A DNA stretch of 64,000 bases from Catenulispora sp. GP43. GTDB lineage: Bacteria; Actinomycetota; Actinomycetes; Streptomycetales; Catenulisporaceae. Every line of letters starts with the position of its first letter. Position 1 is the stretch's first letter. The stretch is from assembly GCF_041260665.1 (NCBI RefSeq), contig NZ_JBGCCT010000002.1, forward strand, positions 682,001 to 746,000, given 5' to 3'. Position numbers and translations under genes: made by a program. The notes beneath the pieces were generated by a model. It saw only the letters and a program-made list of their open reading frames with translations. It was not told the origin of the DNA and ran no database searches. This document shows positions 51,871 to 61,292 of the stretch, one piece after another.

Positions 51871-53172
51871 ATGGCATCCGAGGCAGCACCGCTGCATCCA
51901 CTGCAACCGCTGCCACCACTGCCACCACTGCGCCGCAATCGGGACTTCCTGTTGTTGTGGGGCGGCCAGACGGTGAGCGAGGTCGGGTCTCAGATCTCGG
52001 TGCTGGCCCTGCCGCTGGTCGCCTTGGTGGTGTTGAAGGCCAGCGCCCTGCAAGTCGCGCTGCTGTCGGCCGCGACGACGAGCGCGTTCCTGCTCATCGC
52101 GCTGCCGGCCGGGGTTCTGGTGGACCGGCTTCCGCGGCGCCGTCTGATGCTGTGGTGCGATGTGGCCCGCATGGTGCTGCTCGGGTCGCTGCCGGTGGCC
52201 CAGATGGCCGGGGTGCTGACTTTGGGGCAGCTGTATGTCGTGGCGCTGCTGTCGAGTGTGTGCACGGTCTTCTTCTCGGTGGCCTACCAGAGCTACCTGC
52301 CGACGTTGATCGACCGCGACCAGCTCATGGAGGGCAACGGGAAGCTCAGCACATCGCAGTCGGTGGCCCAGATCGCCGGCCCCGGGCTCGGCGCGGCGCT
52401 GGTGGGGATGGTCGGGGCAGCCAGAGCCATGGTGGGCGACGCGGTGTCCTATGCCGTTTCGGCCGGGACGCTGCTGGCGATCCGGAAGGCCGAGCCGGAG
52501 ACCCGGGACGTCGCGGTCGGCCGAGTTCGTATGCGCACGCAGATCAGGGAGGGGCTGGCGTTCGTGGCCCGGGACCCCATCCTGCGGCGTGCCGCGGCCT
52601 GGAGCGGATCGGCGAACTTCTTCGTCATCATGGTCGAATCACTCGGCCCGGTGTTTCTGGTGAGAACACTTCACCTGCGCCCGAGCTCCGTCGGCCTGAT
52701 GCTCGCCGCGGGCGCCTGCGGCGGCGTCGTCGGCGGCCTGACCGCCGGCCGGCTGGCCCACACGGTGGGCTCGGCACGGATCAGCTGGCTGTCGATGACG
52801 GTGTTCGCGCTGCCCGGCCTGCTGATCCCGGCGGCCGGCCCGGGCCGGCTGAGCCTGCTGTTCGCGGCCGGCTGGACGTCGTGGACCTTCTCGGCGACCG
52901 TCTGCGGCATCGCCCTGACCAGCTACCGCCAGGCCGTCTGCCCGCCAGACCTGCTCGGCCGCGTCAACGCCGCCTCCCGCTGGGTGACCTGGGGCACGCT
53001 GCCGCTGGGCGGCGTCGTCGGCGGGACGCTGGCGGCGACGCTGGGGGTGCGCACGTCGCTGTGGATCGCGACGGTCGGCGGGTGCTTGTCGGGGCTGTGG
53101 CTCTTCTTCTCGCCGCTGCGGGGGATGCGCGACATTCCGGAACCTGCGGACGCGCTTGCCGGAGTGCGGTAG
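51871..53172 (+). CDS. MFS transporter, EntS/DHA3-like
   Basis: The 433-residue protein has about twelve membrane segments. It begins after a proline-rich leader with NRDFLLLWGGQTVSEVGSQI, and RLPRRRLMLWCDVARMVLLG is the loop 2-3 motif. This pattern belongs to the DHA3 group of exporters (siderophore or macrolide efflux). It lies 21 bases after efeB on the same strand, which suggests a link to iron, but other substrates are possible. Confidence 0.85.
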   Translation: MASEAAPLHPLQPLPPLPPLRRNRDFLLLWGGQTVSEVGSQISVLALPLVALVVLKASALQVALLSAATTSAFLLIALPAGVLVDRLPRRRLMLWCDVARMVLLGSLPVAQMAGVLTLGQLYVVALLSSVCTVFFSVAYQSYLPTLIDRDQLMEGNGKLSTSQSVAQIAGPGLGAALVGMVGAARAMVGDAVSYAVSAGTLLAIRKAEPETRDVAVGRVRMRTQIREGLAFVARDPILRRAAAWSGSANFFVIMVESLGPVFLVRTLHLRPSSVGLMLAAGACGGVVGGLTAGRLAHTVGSARISWLSMTVFALPGLLIPAAGPGRLSLLFAAGWTSWTFSATVCGIALTSYRQAVCPPDLLGRVNAASRWVTWGTLPLGGVVGGTLAATLGVRTSLWIATVGGCLSGLWLFFSPLRGMRDIPEPADALAGVR

Positions 53173-53219
53173 GCGTCTTCCCGACGGCGGTTCACGCCCG
53201 CCAAGCGAAGAGGAGCCCG

Positions 53220-53294
53220 ATGCCGGGCCCGCATCACGCCCGCGCCCCGGAAACGCCTGGGGATGACGCCTCCTCGCGGGCGAAGCGGCCCTGA
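53220..53294 (+). CDS. possible small ORF (24 residues)
   Basis: The 352-base gap 53173-53524 between the MFS and transketolase genes contains one candidate: ATG at 53220, preceded by AAGAGGAG, encoding MPGPHHARAPETPGDDASSR and four further residues. The ribosome site is good, but no similarity is known and the length is within chance. I see no other feature in this gap. Confidence 0.2.
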   Translation: MPGPHHARAPETPGDDASSRAKRP

Positions 53295-53524
53295 CGCATC
53301 AGGACTCCTCCTCGCCCCGCATTCGCTGTTGCACGTCACGAATGCGGTCGGCCGCGCGGAAAGGGGGTCCGGGGCGGCCCGGAACCTGATTGCCCGGATC
53401 ACCGGGTTCAAACGGGTGGGTGATCGCCGTTTTCCGGAGTGGCCCGGGCAGGGCCGGCACATGATGCTGGTGGGGATGGGGGTGGATGCCGGCGCGAGGA
53501 AGCAGATGTCGCGAAGGAGTGATC

Positions 53525-55417
53525 ATGGCCACAGTCCCCGCCACCGAAGTCCTGGACTCCCGGTCCAGCCTCCCGGAGATCTTCGAGCTCGCGCAGCAGC
53601 TGCGGGTCGACGCCGTCCGCGCGAGTACCGCGGCCGGGTCGGGCCATCCGACCTCCAGCATGTCCGCGGCCGATCTGCTGGCCGTGCTGATGACCCGGTA
53701 CCTGCGCTATGACTGGTCCGATCCGGACGATCCCGGCAACGACTGCCTCATCTTCTCCAAGGGTCACGCCTCGCCGCTGCTCTACGCGGTCTTCAAGGCG
53801 GCCGGTGTCGTCACCGAACGCGAGCTCATCGAGGACTACCGTCGGGCGGGGAGCCGGCTGCAGGGGCATCCGACGCCGGTCCTGCCGTGGGTGCCGGCCG
53901 CGACCGGCTCGCTGGGGCAGGGGGTCGGCATCGGTGTGGGCATGGCGCTGGGCTGGCGCTGGTCCGAGCACAGTGGGCGGCACATGTGGATCCTGTGCGG
54001 CGACGGGGAGTTCGCCGAGGGCTCGGTCTGGGAGGCGCTGTCCATGGCGGCGCGGCTGGGGCTGGCGCACGTCACCGTCATGATCGACGTCAACCGGATG
54101 GGCCAGCGCGGCCCGACGAGCCTGGAGTGGGACCTGGCCGGGTACGCGCGGCGGGCCGAGGCGGTCGGCTGCCACGCGATCGTCATCGACGGGCACGCGC
54201 TGTCCGAGATCGACGAGGCGCTGCGTTCGGCGTCGAACAGCCTGAAGCCGACCGTGATCGTGGCCCGGACGCACAAGGGCCGGGGGTTCCACGAGGTCGA
54301 GGACAAGGAGGGCTGGCACGGCAAGGCCCTGCCCGCCGACATGGCCGAGCGCGCCGTCGCGGAGCTCGGGGGTGTCAGGGATCTGACGGTTCGCGGGCCC
54401 GAGCCGGAGCCCCGCAATGACGTCGCGGAGATCAAGCGGGGCGGTGACAGCGTGGAGGGCCGGAAGCCCACCCGCCCGGAATTCCCCACCGACACCCCCG
54501 CGGCCCCGCGTCTGGGATTCGGCAGGGGGCTGGCCGCGCTCGGTGTGAACCCGAAGGTCGTGGTGCTGGACGCCGAAGTCGGGAACTCGACCTACACCGA
54601 GGAATTCGCGAAGCAGTACCCTGACAGGTACGTGGAGTGCTACATCGCCGAACAGCAGATGGTCGCCACGGCGGTCGGGCTGGCGGCGGACGGCTACCGC
54701 CCCTTCGCCGCGACCTTCGCGGCCTTCCTGACCCGGGCCTCCGACTTCATCCGCATGGCCGCGGTCTCGAACGTCGACCTCGCGCTGGCGGGCACCCACT
54801 GCGGTGTCGAGATCGGCCCCGACGGCCCGTCCCAGATGGGTCTGGAGGACCTGGCGATGATGCGGGCCGTCCACGGATCCACGGTGCTGTACCCCGCCGA
54901 CGCGACGAGCGCCGCGGCGCTCACGATCGCGATGGCCGACCTGCCGGGTATCAGCTATCTGCGAGCGACCCGCGGCGCGTACCCGATCCTCTACGACACC
55001 GACGAGGACTTCCCGATCGGCGGTTCGAAGACGCTTCGGGAGACCGAGCACGACCCGGTGACGCTGCTGGGCGCCGGGGTCACCGTCCACGAGTGCCTGA
55101 AGGCGGCGCAGATGTTGGCGCACGACGGCGTCTCGGCCCGCGTGCTGGACCTGTACTCCGTCAAGCCGATCGACGTCGCGGCCCTGGCCCGGGCCGCCGC
55201 CGACAGCGAGGTGCTGGTGGCCGTCGAGGACCACCATCCCGAGGGCGGCCTGGGCGAGGCCGTGTTGAGCGCGCTCGCCGCCGAGGGCGTCCCGGTTCGG
55301 CGCTTCGGGCACCTGGCCGTGCGCGTCATGCCCGATTCGCGGGAGCCAGCCGAGGAGCTCGAGGCGGCCGGCCTGTCCGCCGACCGCATCATGGCGGAGG
55401 TCAGGCGGCTGCTCTGA
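53525..55417 (+). CDS. tkt: transketolase
   Basis: The 630-residue single-chain enzyme starts at ATG 53525, preceded by AAGGAG. The N-terminal thiamine diphosphate domain contains ASTAAGSGHPTSSMSAADLL, IFSKGHASPLLYAVF and ILCGDGEFAEGSVWEALSMA. The pyrimidine-binding domain carries YIAEQQMVATAVGLAADGYR with the catalytic Glu, and a C-terminal transketolase domain follows. It is shorter than the usual 660-700 residues but all domains are present. It is a stand-alone copy without pentose-phosphate neighbours, so it may be a paralogue for a special condition. Confidence 0.88.
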   Translation: MATVPATEVLDSRSSLPEIFELAQQLRVDAVRASTAAGSGHPTSSMSAADLLAVLMTRYLRYDWSDPDDPGNDCLIFSKGHASPLLYAVFKAAGVVTERELIEDYRRAGSRLQGHPTPVLPWVPAATGSLGQGVGIGVGMALGWRWSEHSGRHMWILCGDGEFAEGSVWEALSMAARLGLAHVTVMIDVNRMGQRGPTSLEWDLAGYARRAEAVGCHAIVIDGHALSEIDEALRSASNSLKPTVIVARTHKGRGFHEVEDKEGWHGKALPADMAERAVAELGGVRDLTVRGPEPEPRNDVAEIKRGGDSVEGRKPTRPEFPTDTPAAPRLGFGRGLAALGVNPKVVVLDAEVGNSTYTEEFAKQYPDRYVECYIAEQQMVATAVGLAADGYRPFAATFAAFLTRASDFIRMAAVSNVDLALAGTHCGVEIGPDGPSQMGLEDLAMMRAVHGSTVLYPADATSAAALTIAMADLPGISYLRATRGAYPILYDTDEDFPIGGSKTLRETEHDPVTLLGAGVTVHECLKAAQMLAHDGVSARVLDLYSVKPIDVAALARAAADSEVLVAVEDHHPEGGLGEAVLSALAAEGVPVRRFGHLAVRVMPDSREPAEELEAAGLSADRIMAEVRRLL

Positions 55418-55440
55418 GTCTGTCTGCCTGTCTGTCTGTC
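55418..55440. repeat. GTCT/CTGT microsatellite
   Basis: GTCTGTCTGCCTGTCTGTCTGTC, a 4-bp repeat with one interruption, fills the whole gap between two convergent genes. It is likely a slippage-prone site. Confidence 0.6.
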
Positions 55441-56218
55441 AGCCCCGCACGTGGAGCCCGAACCCCGTGCGGCCGGCCGGCTCCAGGCCCTCCTTGAGCT
55501 GCAACGAGGGGATCTCGTAGTCGCCGAAGTTCTGGCGCCGGAACGCGATCGGCTCGGTCGTCTCCAGGGTCAGCAGGCGCTGTCGCCAGGCCTTGGCGAC
55601 GTCGGGGAAGTCCTCGTCGGTCATCCGGTCGGTGCCGTACAGCACAAACGGCGGCAGGACCTCGATGCCGGGGTAGTACAGGATGCCGTGCTGGATCGAG
55701 AACAGGAGGTCCTCGATGGGGCCGTTGATCCCGCGCGCCGCGTAATGCGACTCCGGGCCGCCGGCGGTCACCGACAGCAGGGCCTTGCGGCCGACGAGCG
55801 TACCCTCGCCGAAGCGCTCGCCGTACTGGGTGTCGTTGTGCTCGCCGACGCCGTAGGCGAAGTGGTAGGTGAACACCCGGTCCACCCAGCCCTTGAGGAT
55901 CGCGGGCATCGCGTACCACCACAGCGGGAACTGGAAGACGATCGTGTCGGCCCACAGCAGTTTCTCCTGCTCGGCGCGGACGTCCGGGGTCAGCGTGCCG
56001 GCGTCGAAGGCCCGGCCCGAGTCCAGAGCGACCTTCAGGGGACGTGAGGCGCCGGGGCCGTAGTCCGCGGCGTCCACGGCCGTCTTCCAGTTCATCGCGT
56101 ACAGGTCGCTCACCTGTACCTCGTGTCCGGCGCCCTCCAGTGTGGAGACCGCGAGATCCTTCAGAGATCCGTTGAGCGACTTCGGCTCCGGGTGGGCGTA
56201 GACGATCAGTGTCTTCAT
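55439..56218 (-). CDS. NAD(P)H quinone oxidoreductase (flavodoxin-fold, NQO1-like)
   Basis: The ATG at 56218 follows AGGAGTGCTC. The 259-residue protein has the flavodoxin-like FMN/FAD quinone reductase pattern: TLIVYAHPEPKSLNGSLKDL, FQFPLWWYAMPAILKGWVDR and VTAGGPESHYAARGINGPIE. It reduces quinones by two electrons and protects from redox cycling. It is divergent from an MmyB-type regulator across 148 bases. Confidence 0.88.
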   Translation of the reverse strand: MKTLIVYAHPEPKSLNGSLKDLAVSTLEGAGHEVQVSDLYAMNWKTAVDAADYGPGASRPLKVALDSGRAFDAGTLTPDVRAEQEKLLWADTIVFQFPLWWYAMPAILKGWVDRVFTYHFAYGVGEHNDTQYGERFGEGTLVGRKALLSVTAGGPESHYAARGINGPIEDLLFSIQHGILYYPGIEVLPPFVLYGTDRMTDEDFPDVAKAWRQRLLTLETTEPIAFRRQNFGDYEIPSLQLKEGLEPAGRTGFGLHVRG

Positions 56219-56366
56219 GAGCACTCCTGAGTTCGGGTGCCTTCGATTCTGAACACGGCGGCGCCCGGTATTCAGGGGCCCGACTTCCCACGGCACGGAG
56301 TTCCTGGTACCGACAGGACCACCTTCGCGCGCTCTCACCACGCATCACCGGAGCCATACTGAGGAC

Positions 56367-57224
56367 ATGGACGATCTTGCGGGGTTCCTGCGGACCCGGC
56401 GTTCCCGGGTCGACCCGGCGGTCGTCGGCATCCCGGCGGACAGCCGCCGCCGGGTGGCGGGGCTGCGCCGCGAGGAGGTCGCGCACCTGTCCGGCGTCAG
56501 CGTCGACTACTACGTGCGCCTGGAGCAGGGCCGGGCAACCCAGCCCTCCGAGCACGTCCTGGACGCGCTGGCCCGCGTCCTGGGCCTGGACGAGACCGAG
56601 CGCGGGCACCTGTACCGGCTGGCCCGGCAGCGCCGGCGGCGGGTGAAGACCCCCGGCAGCCGGATCCGGCCCGAGCTGTCGCGCGTCCTGGACCTGGTCA
56701 CCGACGCACCCGCGCAGATCATGGACCACCGTCTGGACGTGCTCGCCGGGAACCGCCTGGCCGCGCTTCTCCACAGCCGGCCGATCCCGGGCCTGAACAT
56801 CGCCCGGCACATCTTCCTGGAGGAAGCGGAGAACGGTCTTTACGCGGACTGGGAGCAGTGCACCCTCGACGTGGTCGGCCACCTGCGCCTGGCCGCCGGC
56901 AAGTACCCCGACGACCCGCGCCTGGCCTCGCTGATCGGCGAGTTGGCGATGGGCAGTGAGCGCTTCCGACGGTTGTGGGCCCGCGCGGATGTGCGGGCCC
57001 GGACGCACGGACGCAAGGTCTACCGGCATCCGCTGGTCGGGTTGTTGGACCTGCACGTGGAGAACTTCGCGCTGCCGGACGACTCGAGCATGGAGCTTCT
57101 GATACTGTCGGCGGCTCCCGACAGCGCCGCGGAGGACGGGCTGCGTCTGCTGGCCGGGCTGGGCGCGGATGGTGTGATTTCGATCTCTTATATGACCTCT
57201 GATTCGTCACTCCCGCATCAATAG
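56367..57224 (+). CDS. XRE regulator with MmyB-like ligand domain
   Basis: The 285-residue protein has an N-terminal helix-turn-helix (GFLRTRRSRVDPAVVGIPAD, REEVAHLSGVSVDYYVRLEQ, GRATQPSEHVLDALARVLGL) and the MmyB ligand-binding fold (MDHRLDVLAGNRLAALLHSR, NIARHIFLEEAENGLYADWE). This domain pairing is typical for actinomycete regulators and usually controls the divergent reductase gene, here the quinone reductase. Confidence 0.88.
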   Translation: MDDLAGFLRTRRSRVDPAVVGIPADSRRRVAGLRREEVAHLSGVSVDYYVRLEQGRATQPSEHVLDALARVLGLDETERGHLYRLARQRRRRVKTPGSRIRPELSRVLDLVTDAPAQIMDHRLDVLAGNRLAALLHSRPIPGLNIARHIFLEEAENGLYADWEQCTLDVVGHLRLAAGKYPDDPRLASLIGELAMGSERFRRLWARADVRARTHGRKVYRHPLVGLLDLHVENFALPDDSSMELLILSAAPDSAAEDGLRLLAGLGADGVISISYMTSDSSLPHQ

Positions 57225-57359
57225 TCTCATTCCGTCACTCCAGTCACTGAAATGCCGAAGCGCCGGCCATTCTGCGGCCATTGTCATGACATTAAGGGTC
57301 CAAACGATCACATATCGTGATGGTGACGACCTTCGTGCCGACGACAGGAGTAAGCGCCC

Positions 57360-58721
57360 ATGACCACAGACCGGCCGAGCAGGATCGCCTTCGTATCGAC
57401 GTACCTCCCGCGCCACTGTGGCATCGCCACCTTCACCCACGACCTGCGCACCGCCATGGCCCACGCGGCGCCGGACATCCAGACGCTGGTCTGCGCCGTG
57501 GACAACGAGGGCCTGGACTACGACGGCCAGGCGGCCTTCGTCATCGGCCAGCACACCATGGCGGACTACCCGGCCGCCGCCGAGCGCATCGCGCGCGCCG
57601 GGGTGGACGCGGTCGTCATCGAGCACGAATACGGCATCTTCGGCGGGCCGGACGGGGACTGGATCAACCTGTTCGCCGAGCGCCTGACCGAACTCGGCGT
57701 CCCGTACCTGGTGACGCTGCACACCGTGCTGTCCCACCCGAGTCCGGGGCAGGCCTCGGCGCTGGGCCGGCTGTGCCGCGGCGCCGACGCCGTCGCCGTC
57801 TTCACCCCCGTGGCCCGCACGCTGGTGACGTCCACCGGGATGGCCACGGCCGACCGGATCTTCATAGTGCCGCACGGCGCGCCCACGGCGCTGCGCGAGG
57901 ACTGGGACCGTCCGCACGTGCCGGGCCCGCGGCGGGGCGCGGGCGCGGGTGTGGGTACGGGTACGGCCGGCGGGGTGCGGCCGGAGGTCGCCGAGGTGCT
58001 GGCCGAGGGCGCGCAGAGCCGCATCGTCTCCACCTTCGGCCTGATCTCCCCGGGCAAGGGACTGGAGGTGGCGGTCGAAGCCGTCGCCAACCTGGCCGAG
58101 GAGCACCCCGACCTGGTCTACGTCATCGCCGGGGCCACCCATCCGGAGGTCGCGAAGCAGCACGGCGAGGACTACCGCGACCGGCTCACCGGCCTGGTGG
58201 CCGAGCTGGGCGTCCAGGACCGGGTCCGGTTCCTGGACTTCTTCCTGACCGACGAGGAGATCGCGGCGCTGCTGGCCGCGACCGAGGTGTTCCTGACCCC
58301 GTACCACTCCACCGAGCAGATCAGCTCCGGCGCGCTCACCTTCGCCGTGGCGGCCGGGTGCCCGGTGGTCTCCACGTCCTACCGCTACGCGCAGGACCTG
58401 CTGCGCACCGGCGCCGGGAACGTCGTGGAGCCCGGCGACAGCGCGGCGTTCGCCGAGGGGCTGCGGGCCCTGCTGGCCGACCCCGAGCGGCTGCACGCCG
58501 CGCAGGCCGCCGCGCACAGCGTCGGCGCGACGCTGGGCTGGCCGTCGGTGGCCCGGCAGTTCGCCGGCGTGGTCCGCGACATGACCGCCGACCGTGCGCG
58601 ACGCCGCGCGCTGCTGGGCGCGCGGACGCAGTATTCACCTGATCGGGCGCATCCGACACCGTCGGCGGGCTTCGTGGGCCGAGGATGGGAGAAGTCTCAA
58701 GACCCGGCGCGCGCTGTCTGA
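57360..58721 (+). CDS. family 4-type (GT-B) glycosyltransferase
   Basis: The 453-residue protein has a GT-B fold: RIAFVSTYLPRHCGIATFTH at the N-terminus, a central FGLISPGKGLEVAVEAVANL, and the C-terminal donor site TPYHSTEQISSGALTFAVAA and GCPVVSTSYRYAQDLL. The ExFxxxE-type segment is modified (EQISSGALTFAVA). It contains a Gly/Arg-rich insertion (RRGAGAGVGTGTAGGVR) encoded by repeats. The acceptor is unknown. It is upstream of a universal stress protein gene with a 99-base gap. Confidence 0.85.
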   Translation: MTTDRPSRIAFVSTYLPRHCGIATFTHDLRTAMAHAAPDIQTLVCAVDNEGLDYDGQAAFVIGQHTMADYPAAAERIARAGVDAVVIEHEYGIFGGPDGDWINLFAERLTELGVPYLVTLHTVLSHPSPGQASALGRLCRGADAVAVFTPVARTLVTSTGMATADRIFIVPHGAPTALREDWDRPHVPGPRRGAGAGVGTGTAGGVRPEVAEVLAEGAQSRIVSTFGLISPGKGLEVAVEAVANLAEEHPDLVYVIAGATHPEVAKQHGEDYRDRLTGLVAELGVQDRVRFLDFFLTDEEIAALLAATEVFLTPYHSTEQISSGALTFAVAAGCPVVSTSYRYAQDLLRTGAGNVVEPGDSAAFAEGLRALLADPERLHAAQAAAHSVGATLGWPSVARQFAGVVRDMTADRARRRALLGARTQYSPDRAHPTPSAGFVGRGWEKSQDPARAV

Positions 58722-58820
58722 TCGGCGTGGCGATGGTGATCGCGGCGGTTCCGGTCGCGGTCACCGTGGCGGGTCGAGGGCGCTGAGGCCGGTGCCGGCC
58801 CGAGGCGGTGGAGGTTCGCG

Positions 58821-59765
58821 ATGATGAGCGACGGCGTCGTCGTCGGCTACGACCGCTCGGGATCCGGCGACCGGACCCTGGCCGAGGCGGCCGCGGCGGC
58901 CGTGCGGAGCGGGCAGGCGCTGGTCGTCGTCAACGCCTACCCCGGGCCGATCCCCCACGGCGCGACGCTGCCGTTGCCCGACACGGCCGAATGGGCGCCG
59001 ACGGACCTGGTCGACTCCGCGAACCTGTTGGTCGGGCACGCGATCACCCTGGTGCGCTCGTGGCATCCGCGGCTGCCGGTCGAGGGCCGCGTGGTCGCCG
59101 GGCGGGTCTGGGAGGTGCTGGGCGAGGCCAGCCGGCACGCCGGGCTGCTGGTGGTCGGGAACCCCGGCGGCACCGTGGACACCCTGCCGGGCTCGGTGAC
59201 GCTGCGGGTGCTGGCCGAGGCCGCCTGCCCGGTGCTCGTCGTCCCCGCCGGCGACGAGGACGGCGAGGACGGCGAGGACGGCGAGGACCGCCGTCGCGCC
59301 GACGGTGCGGCGGTGGTCGCGGCGGTGGTCGCGGCCGTGGACGTCGAAGACCCCTGCGACGACGTGCTCGACTTCGCCTTCGCCGAGGCCGCGCGCCGGA
59401 ACGCGGCGCTGGAGGTGGTCCACGTCTGGGAACAGCCGCGGAACGTGAACCACTTGCGCCACACCACGGGCCCCGGCCACGACGCCACCCTGATCGAGCA
59501 GCAGCACCAGATACGCCTGACCGAGCTGGTGGACGCAGCCGCCGGCCGCCATCCCGGCGTCGAGGCGGCCGCGCGGGTCGAGATCGGCCCGCCCGGGCGA
59601 GCGCTGGTCACGGCGACCGAATCGGCCGGGCTGCTGGTGGTCGGCGCACGGCGCCAGGGCAAGGGACATCACCACCGGCTGTCGATCGGACCCGTGGTGC
59701 ACGCGTTGCTGCACCACGGGGAGTGCCCGATGGCGGTCGTCCCGAACGGGCCGGCGCCGGAGTAA
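58821..59765 (+). CDS. tandem universal stress protein (UspA-like)
   Basis: The 314-residue protein has two UspA domains. Domain 1 runs from VVVGYDRSGSGDRTLAEAAA to about residue 145; domain 2 ends in VVGARRQGKGHHHRLSIGPV with the ATP-site GxxG-9x-G(S/T) pattern. An acidic DGEDGEDGED linker, from a 9-bp repeat, separates them. Double-ATG start (58821/58824). Such tandem Usp proteins are common in actinobacteria under hypoxia or redox stress. Confidence 0.88.
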   Translation: MMSDGVVVGYDRSGSGDRTLAEAAAAAVRSGQALVVVNAYPGPIPHGATLPLPDTAEWAPTDLVDSANLLVGHAITLVRSWHPRLPVEGRVVAGRVWEVLGEASRHAGLLVVGNPGGTVDTLPGSVTLRVLAEAACPVLVVPAGDEDGEDGEDGEDRRRADGAAVVAAVVAAVDVEDPCDDVLDFAFAEAARRNAALEVVHVWEQPRNVNHLRHTTGPGHDATLIEQQHQIRLTELVDAAAGRHPGVEAAARVEIGPPGRALVTATESAGLLVVGARRQGKGHHHRLSIGPVVHALLHHGECPMAVVPNGPAPE

Positions 59766-59794
59766 ACGATCGGTACCGGTATCAGGCAGACGCC

Positions 59795-60190
59795 TCAGGG
59801 GATCGAGATGTCGTGGTACAGCCCGGCCGCGACCCGGATCTCCTCATTGAGATCGGCGTCCTTCACCGGCCGCACCGCCGTGAAGTGCCGGCCGACCGGA
59901 CAGTACTGGAACCGCACGAGCCCGAGCCGGATGGACTTCAGCGACGCCCCCGGGATCCAGATCGTCGTGAACAGATGGTCCTGACGGCACCGGACGACCG
60001 TGTGCAGCCCGACGCTGTAGCCGCGCCGGCGCATGAACGCCGTCTCGGCGGCGATCGTCGCGAGAACGGCGGCCACCGTGAACCATCGACGCCTGGCGGA
60101 GGGGCGGCCCGCCGGCCGCGGCTTCTTGGTCACGGATCCAGTATGCGTCCGGGGCGGTGCGGGGACGAGCCGGCGAGCCGCGTCACTCAC
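59795..60190 (-). CDS. conserved hypothetical protein with one membrane segment
   Basis: The 131-residue product (GTG 60190) begins within the UbiX stop region and so could be coupled to it; GTG at 60133 would give 112 residues. A basic region precedes a short hydrophobic segment (FTVAAVLATIAAETAFM). The conserved-looking part is TVVRCRQDHLFTTIWIPGAS, RFQYCPVGRHFTAVRPV, with two cysteines that could bind metal. I recall this pattern as a recurrent actinobacterial hypothetical family; no function is known. Confidence 0.65.
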   Translation of the reverse strand: MSDAARRLVPAPPRTHTGSVTKKPRPAGRPSARRRWFTVAAVLATIAAETAFMRRRGYSVGLHTVVRCRQDHLFTTIWIPGASLKSIRLGLVRFQYCPVGRHFTAVRPVKDADLNEEIRVAAGLYHDISIP

Positions 60191-60758
60191 CCCAGCGGGG
60201 CATATCGGGCACGTCGATACCGAGCAGGTCCAGGGCTCGGCCGGCGGTGTGGTCGACGATGTCGGCGACGGTCTCCGGCCGCAGGTAGAAGGCCGGGACC
60301 GGAGGCATGACGATGCCGCCGGACTCGGTGACGGCGGTCATCGCACGCAGGTGGCCCAGGGTGAGCGGGGTCTCGCGCACCATCAGGACCAGCCGCCGCC
60401 GCTCCTTGAGCGTCACGTCGGCGGCGCGGGTGAGCAGGTTGTCGCCGTTGGAGTAGGCGATCGCCGACAGGGTCCTGATGGAGCAGGGCGCGACGATCAT
60501 CCCGGCGGTGCGGAAGGAGCCCGAGGCGATCGCCGCGCCGACGTCGGCGGGCCGATAGGCCACGTCCGCCATCGCTGCCAGATCGGGCATCGACAGGTCC
60601 GTCTCATACGCGCGGGTCTGCTGGCCGGCCGGCGTCACCACCAGGTGCGTCTCGACCCCGGCTTTGCGCGCCAGCTCCAGCACCCGCACTCCGTACGCGA
60701 TGCCGGTCGCACCGCTGATCCCGACCACCAACCGCTGCCTGTCCGGCTGCCCGTCCAT
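60183..60758 (-). CDS. ubiX: UbiX/Pad1-type flavin prenyltransferase
   Basis: The 191-residue protein matches UbiX: LVVGISGATGIAYGVRVLEL, IVAPCSIRTLSAIAYSNGDN, RAADVTLKERRRLVLMVRET and GGIVMPPVPAFYLRPETVAD. It makes prenylated FMN for UbiD-type decarboxylases. No UbiD gene lies in the window, so the partner is elsewhere. It precedes the small membrane protein gene in an apparent operon. Confidence 0.9.
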   Translation of the reverse strand: MDGQPDRQRLVVGISGATGIAYGVRVLELARKAGVETHLVVTPAGQQTRAYETDLSMPDLAAMADVAYRPADVGAAIASGSFRTAGMIVAPCSIRTLSAIAYSNGDNLLTRAADVTLKERRRLVLMVRETPLTLGHLRAMTAVTESGGIVMPPVPAFYLRPETVADIVDHTAGRALDLLGIDVPDMPRWGE

Positions 60759-60893
60759 GCGTCCTCCTCCTGTTCGGAGGCTGAAGGTAGGCGGCGGCTA
60801 TATCGCGCTGATAACTCCCCCGAATGCCGCTCCTGCCGCGTGCGCCCCACCCAACGCTCTTAACGTCGCGACAGGACGAGAGGAGCAACGGCG

Positions 60894-61292
60894 ATGTCCC
60901 ATCCCCTGCTGAACGCCTTCTGGATGATCTTCTGGTTCTTCATCTGGGTCATGTGGCTCATACTGCTGTTCCGCATCATCGCGGACATCTTCACCGACCG
61001 GGAGCTCAGCGGCTGGGGCAAGGTCGGCTGGACCCTACTGGTGCTGCTGTTGCCGTTCATCGGCATCTTCATCTACCTGATCGCCCGCGGCGACCGCATG
61101 GCCGAGCGGGCCCAGACCCACGCCGAGAAGAACCAGCAGGCCTTCGACGACTACATCCGCAAGACCGCCGGCTCCTCCGACGGCCAGGCCGGCACCGTGG
61201 ACCAGCTGGCCAGGCTCGCGGATCTGAAGTCCTCCGGGGTGATCAACGACGCCGAGTTCGAACAAGCCAAGCAGAAGCTCCTGGCGGCCTGA
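60894..61292 (+). CDS. membrane protein with PLDc_N-like segment and SHOCT domain
   Basis: The 132-residue protein has two membrane segments (WMIFWFFIWVMWLILLFRII, VGWTLLVLLLPFIGIFIYLI) of the phospholipase D nuclease N-terminal (cardiolipin-synthase-N) type and a C-terminal SHOCT helix (DQLARLADLKSSGVINDAEF, EQAKQKLLAA). Function unknown. The stop overlaps the next gene's start by one base. Confidence 0.85.
   Translation: MSHPLLNAFWMIFWFFIWVMWLILLFRIIADIFTDRELSGWGKVGWTLLVLLLPFIGIFIYLIARGDRMAERAQTHAEKNQQAFDDYIRKTAGSSDGQAGTVDQLARLADLKSSGVINDAEFEQAKQKLLAA

Noticed and set aside
52451-53294. Second long plus-strand frame within the MFS gene
   Set aside because: Arginine-rich shadow frame; the MFS frame has twelve hydrophobic segments.
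53299-53661. Leftward 120-codon frame upstream of and into the transketolase gene
   Set aside because: It overlaps the well-supported start and ThDP region of transketolase and has no recognisable domain or ribosome site.
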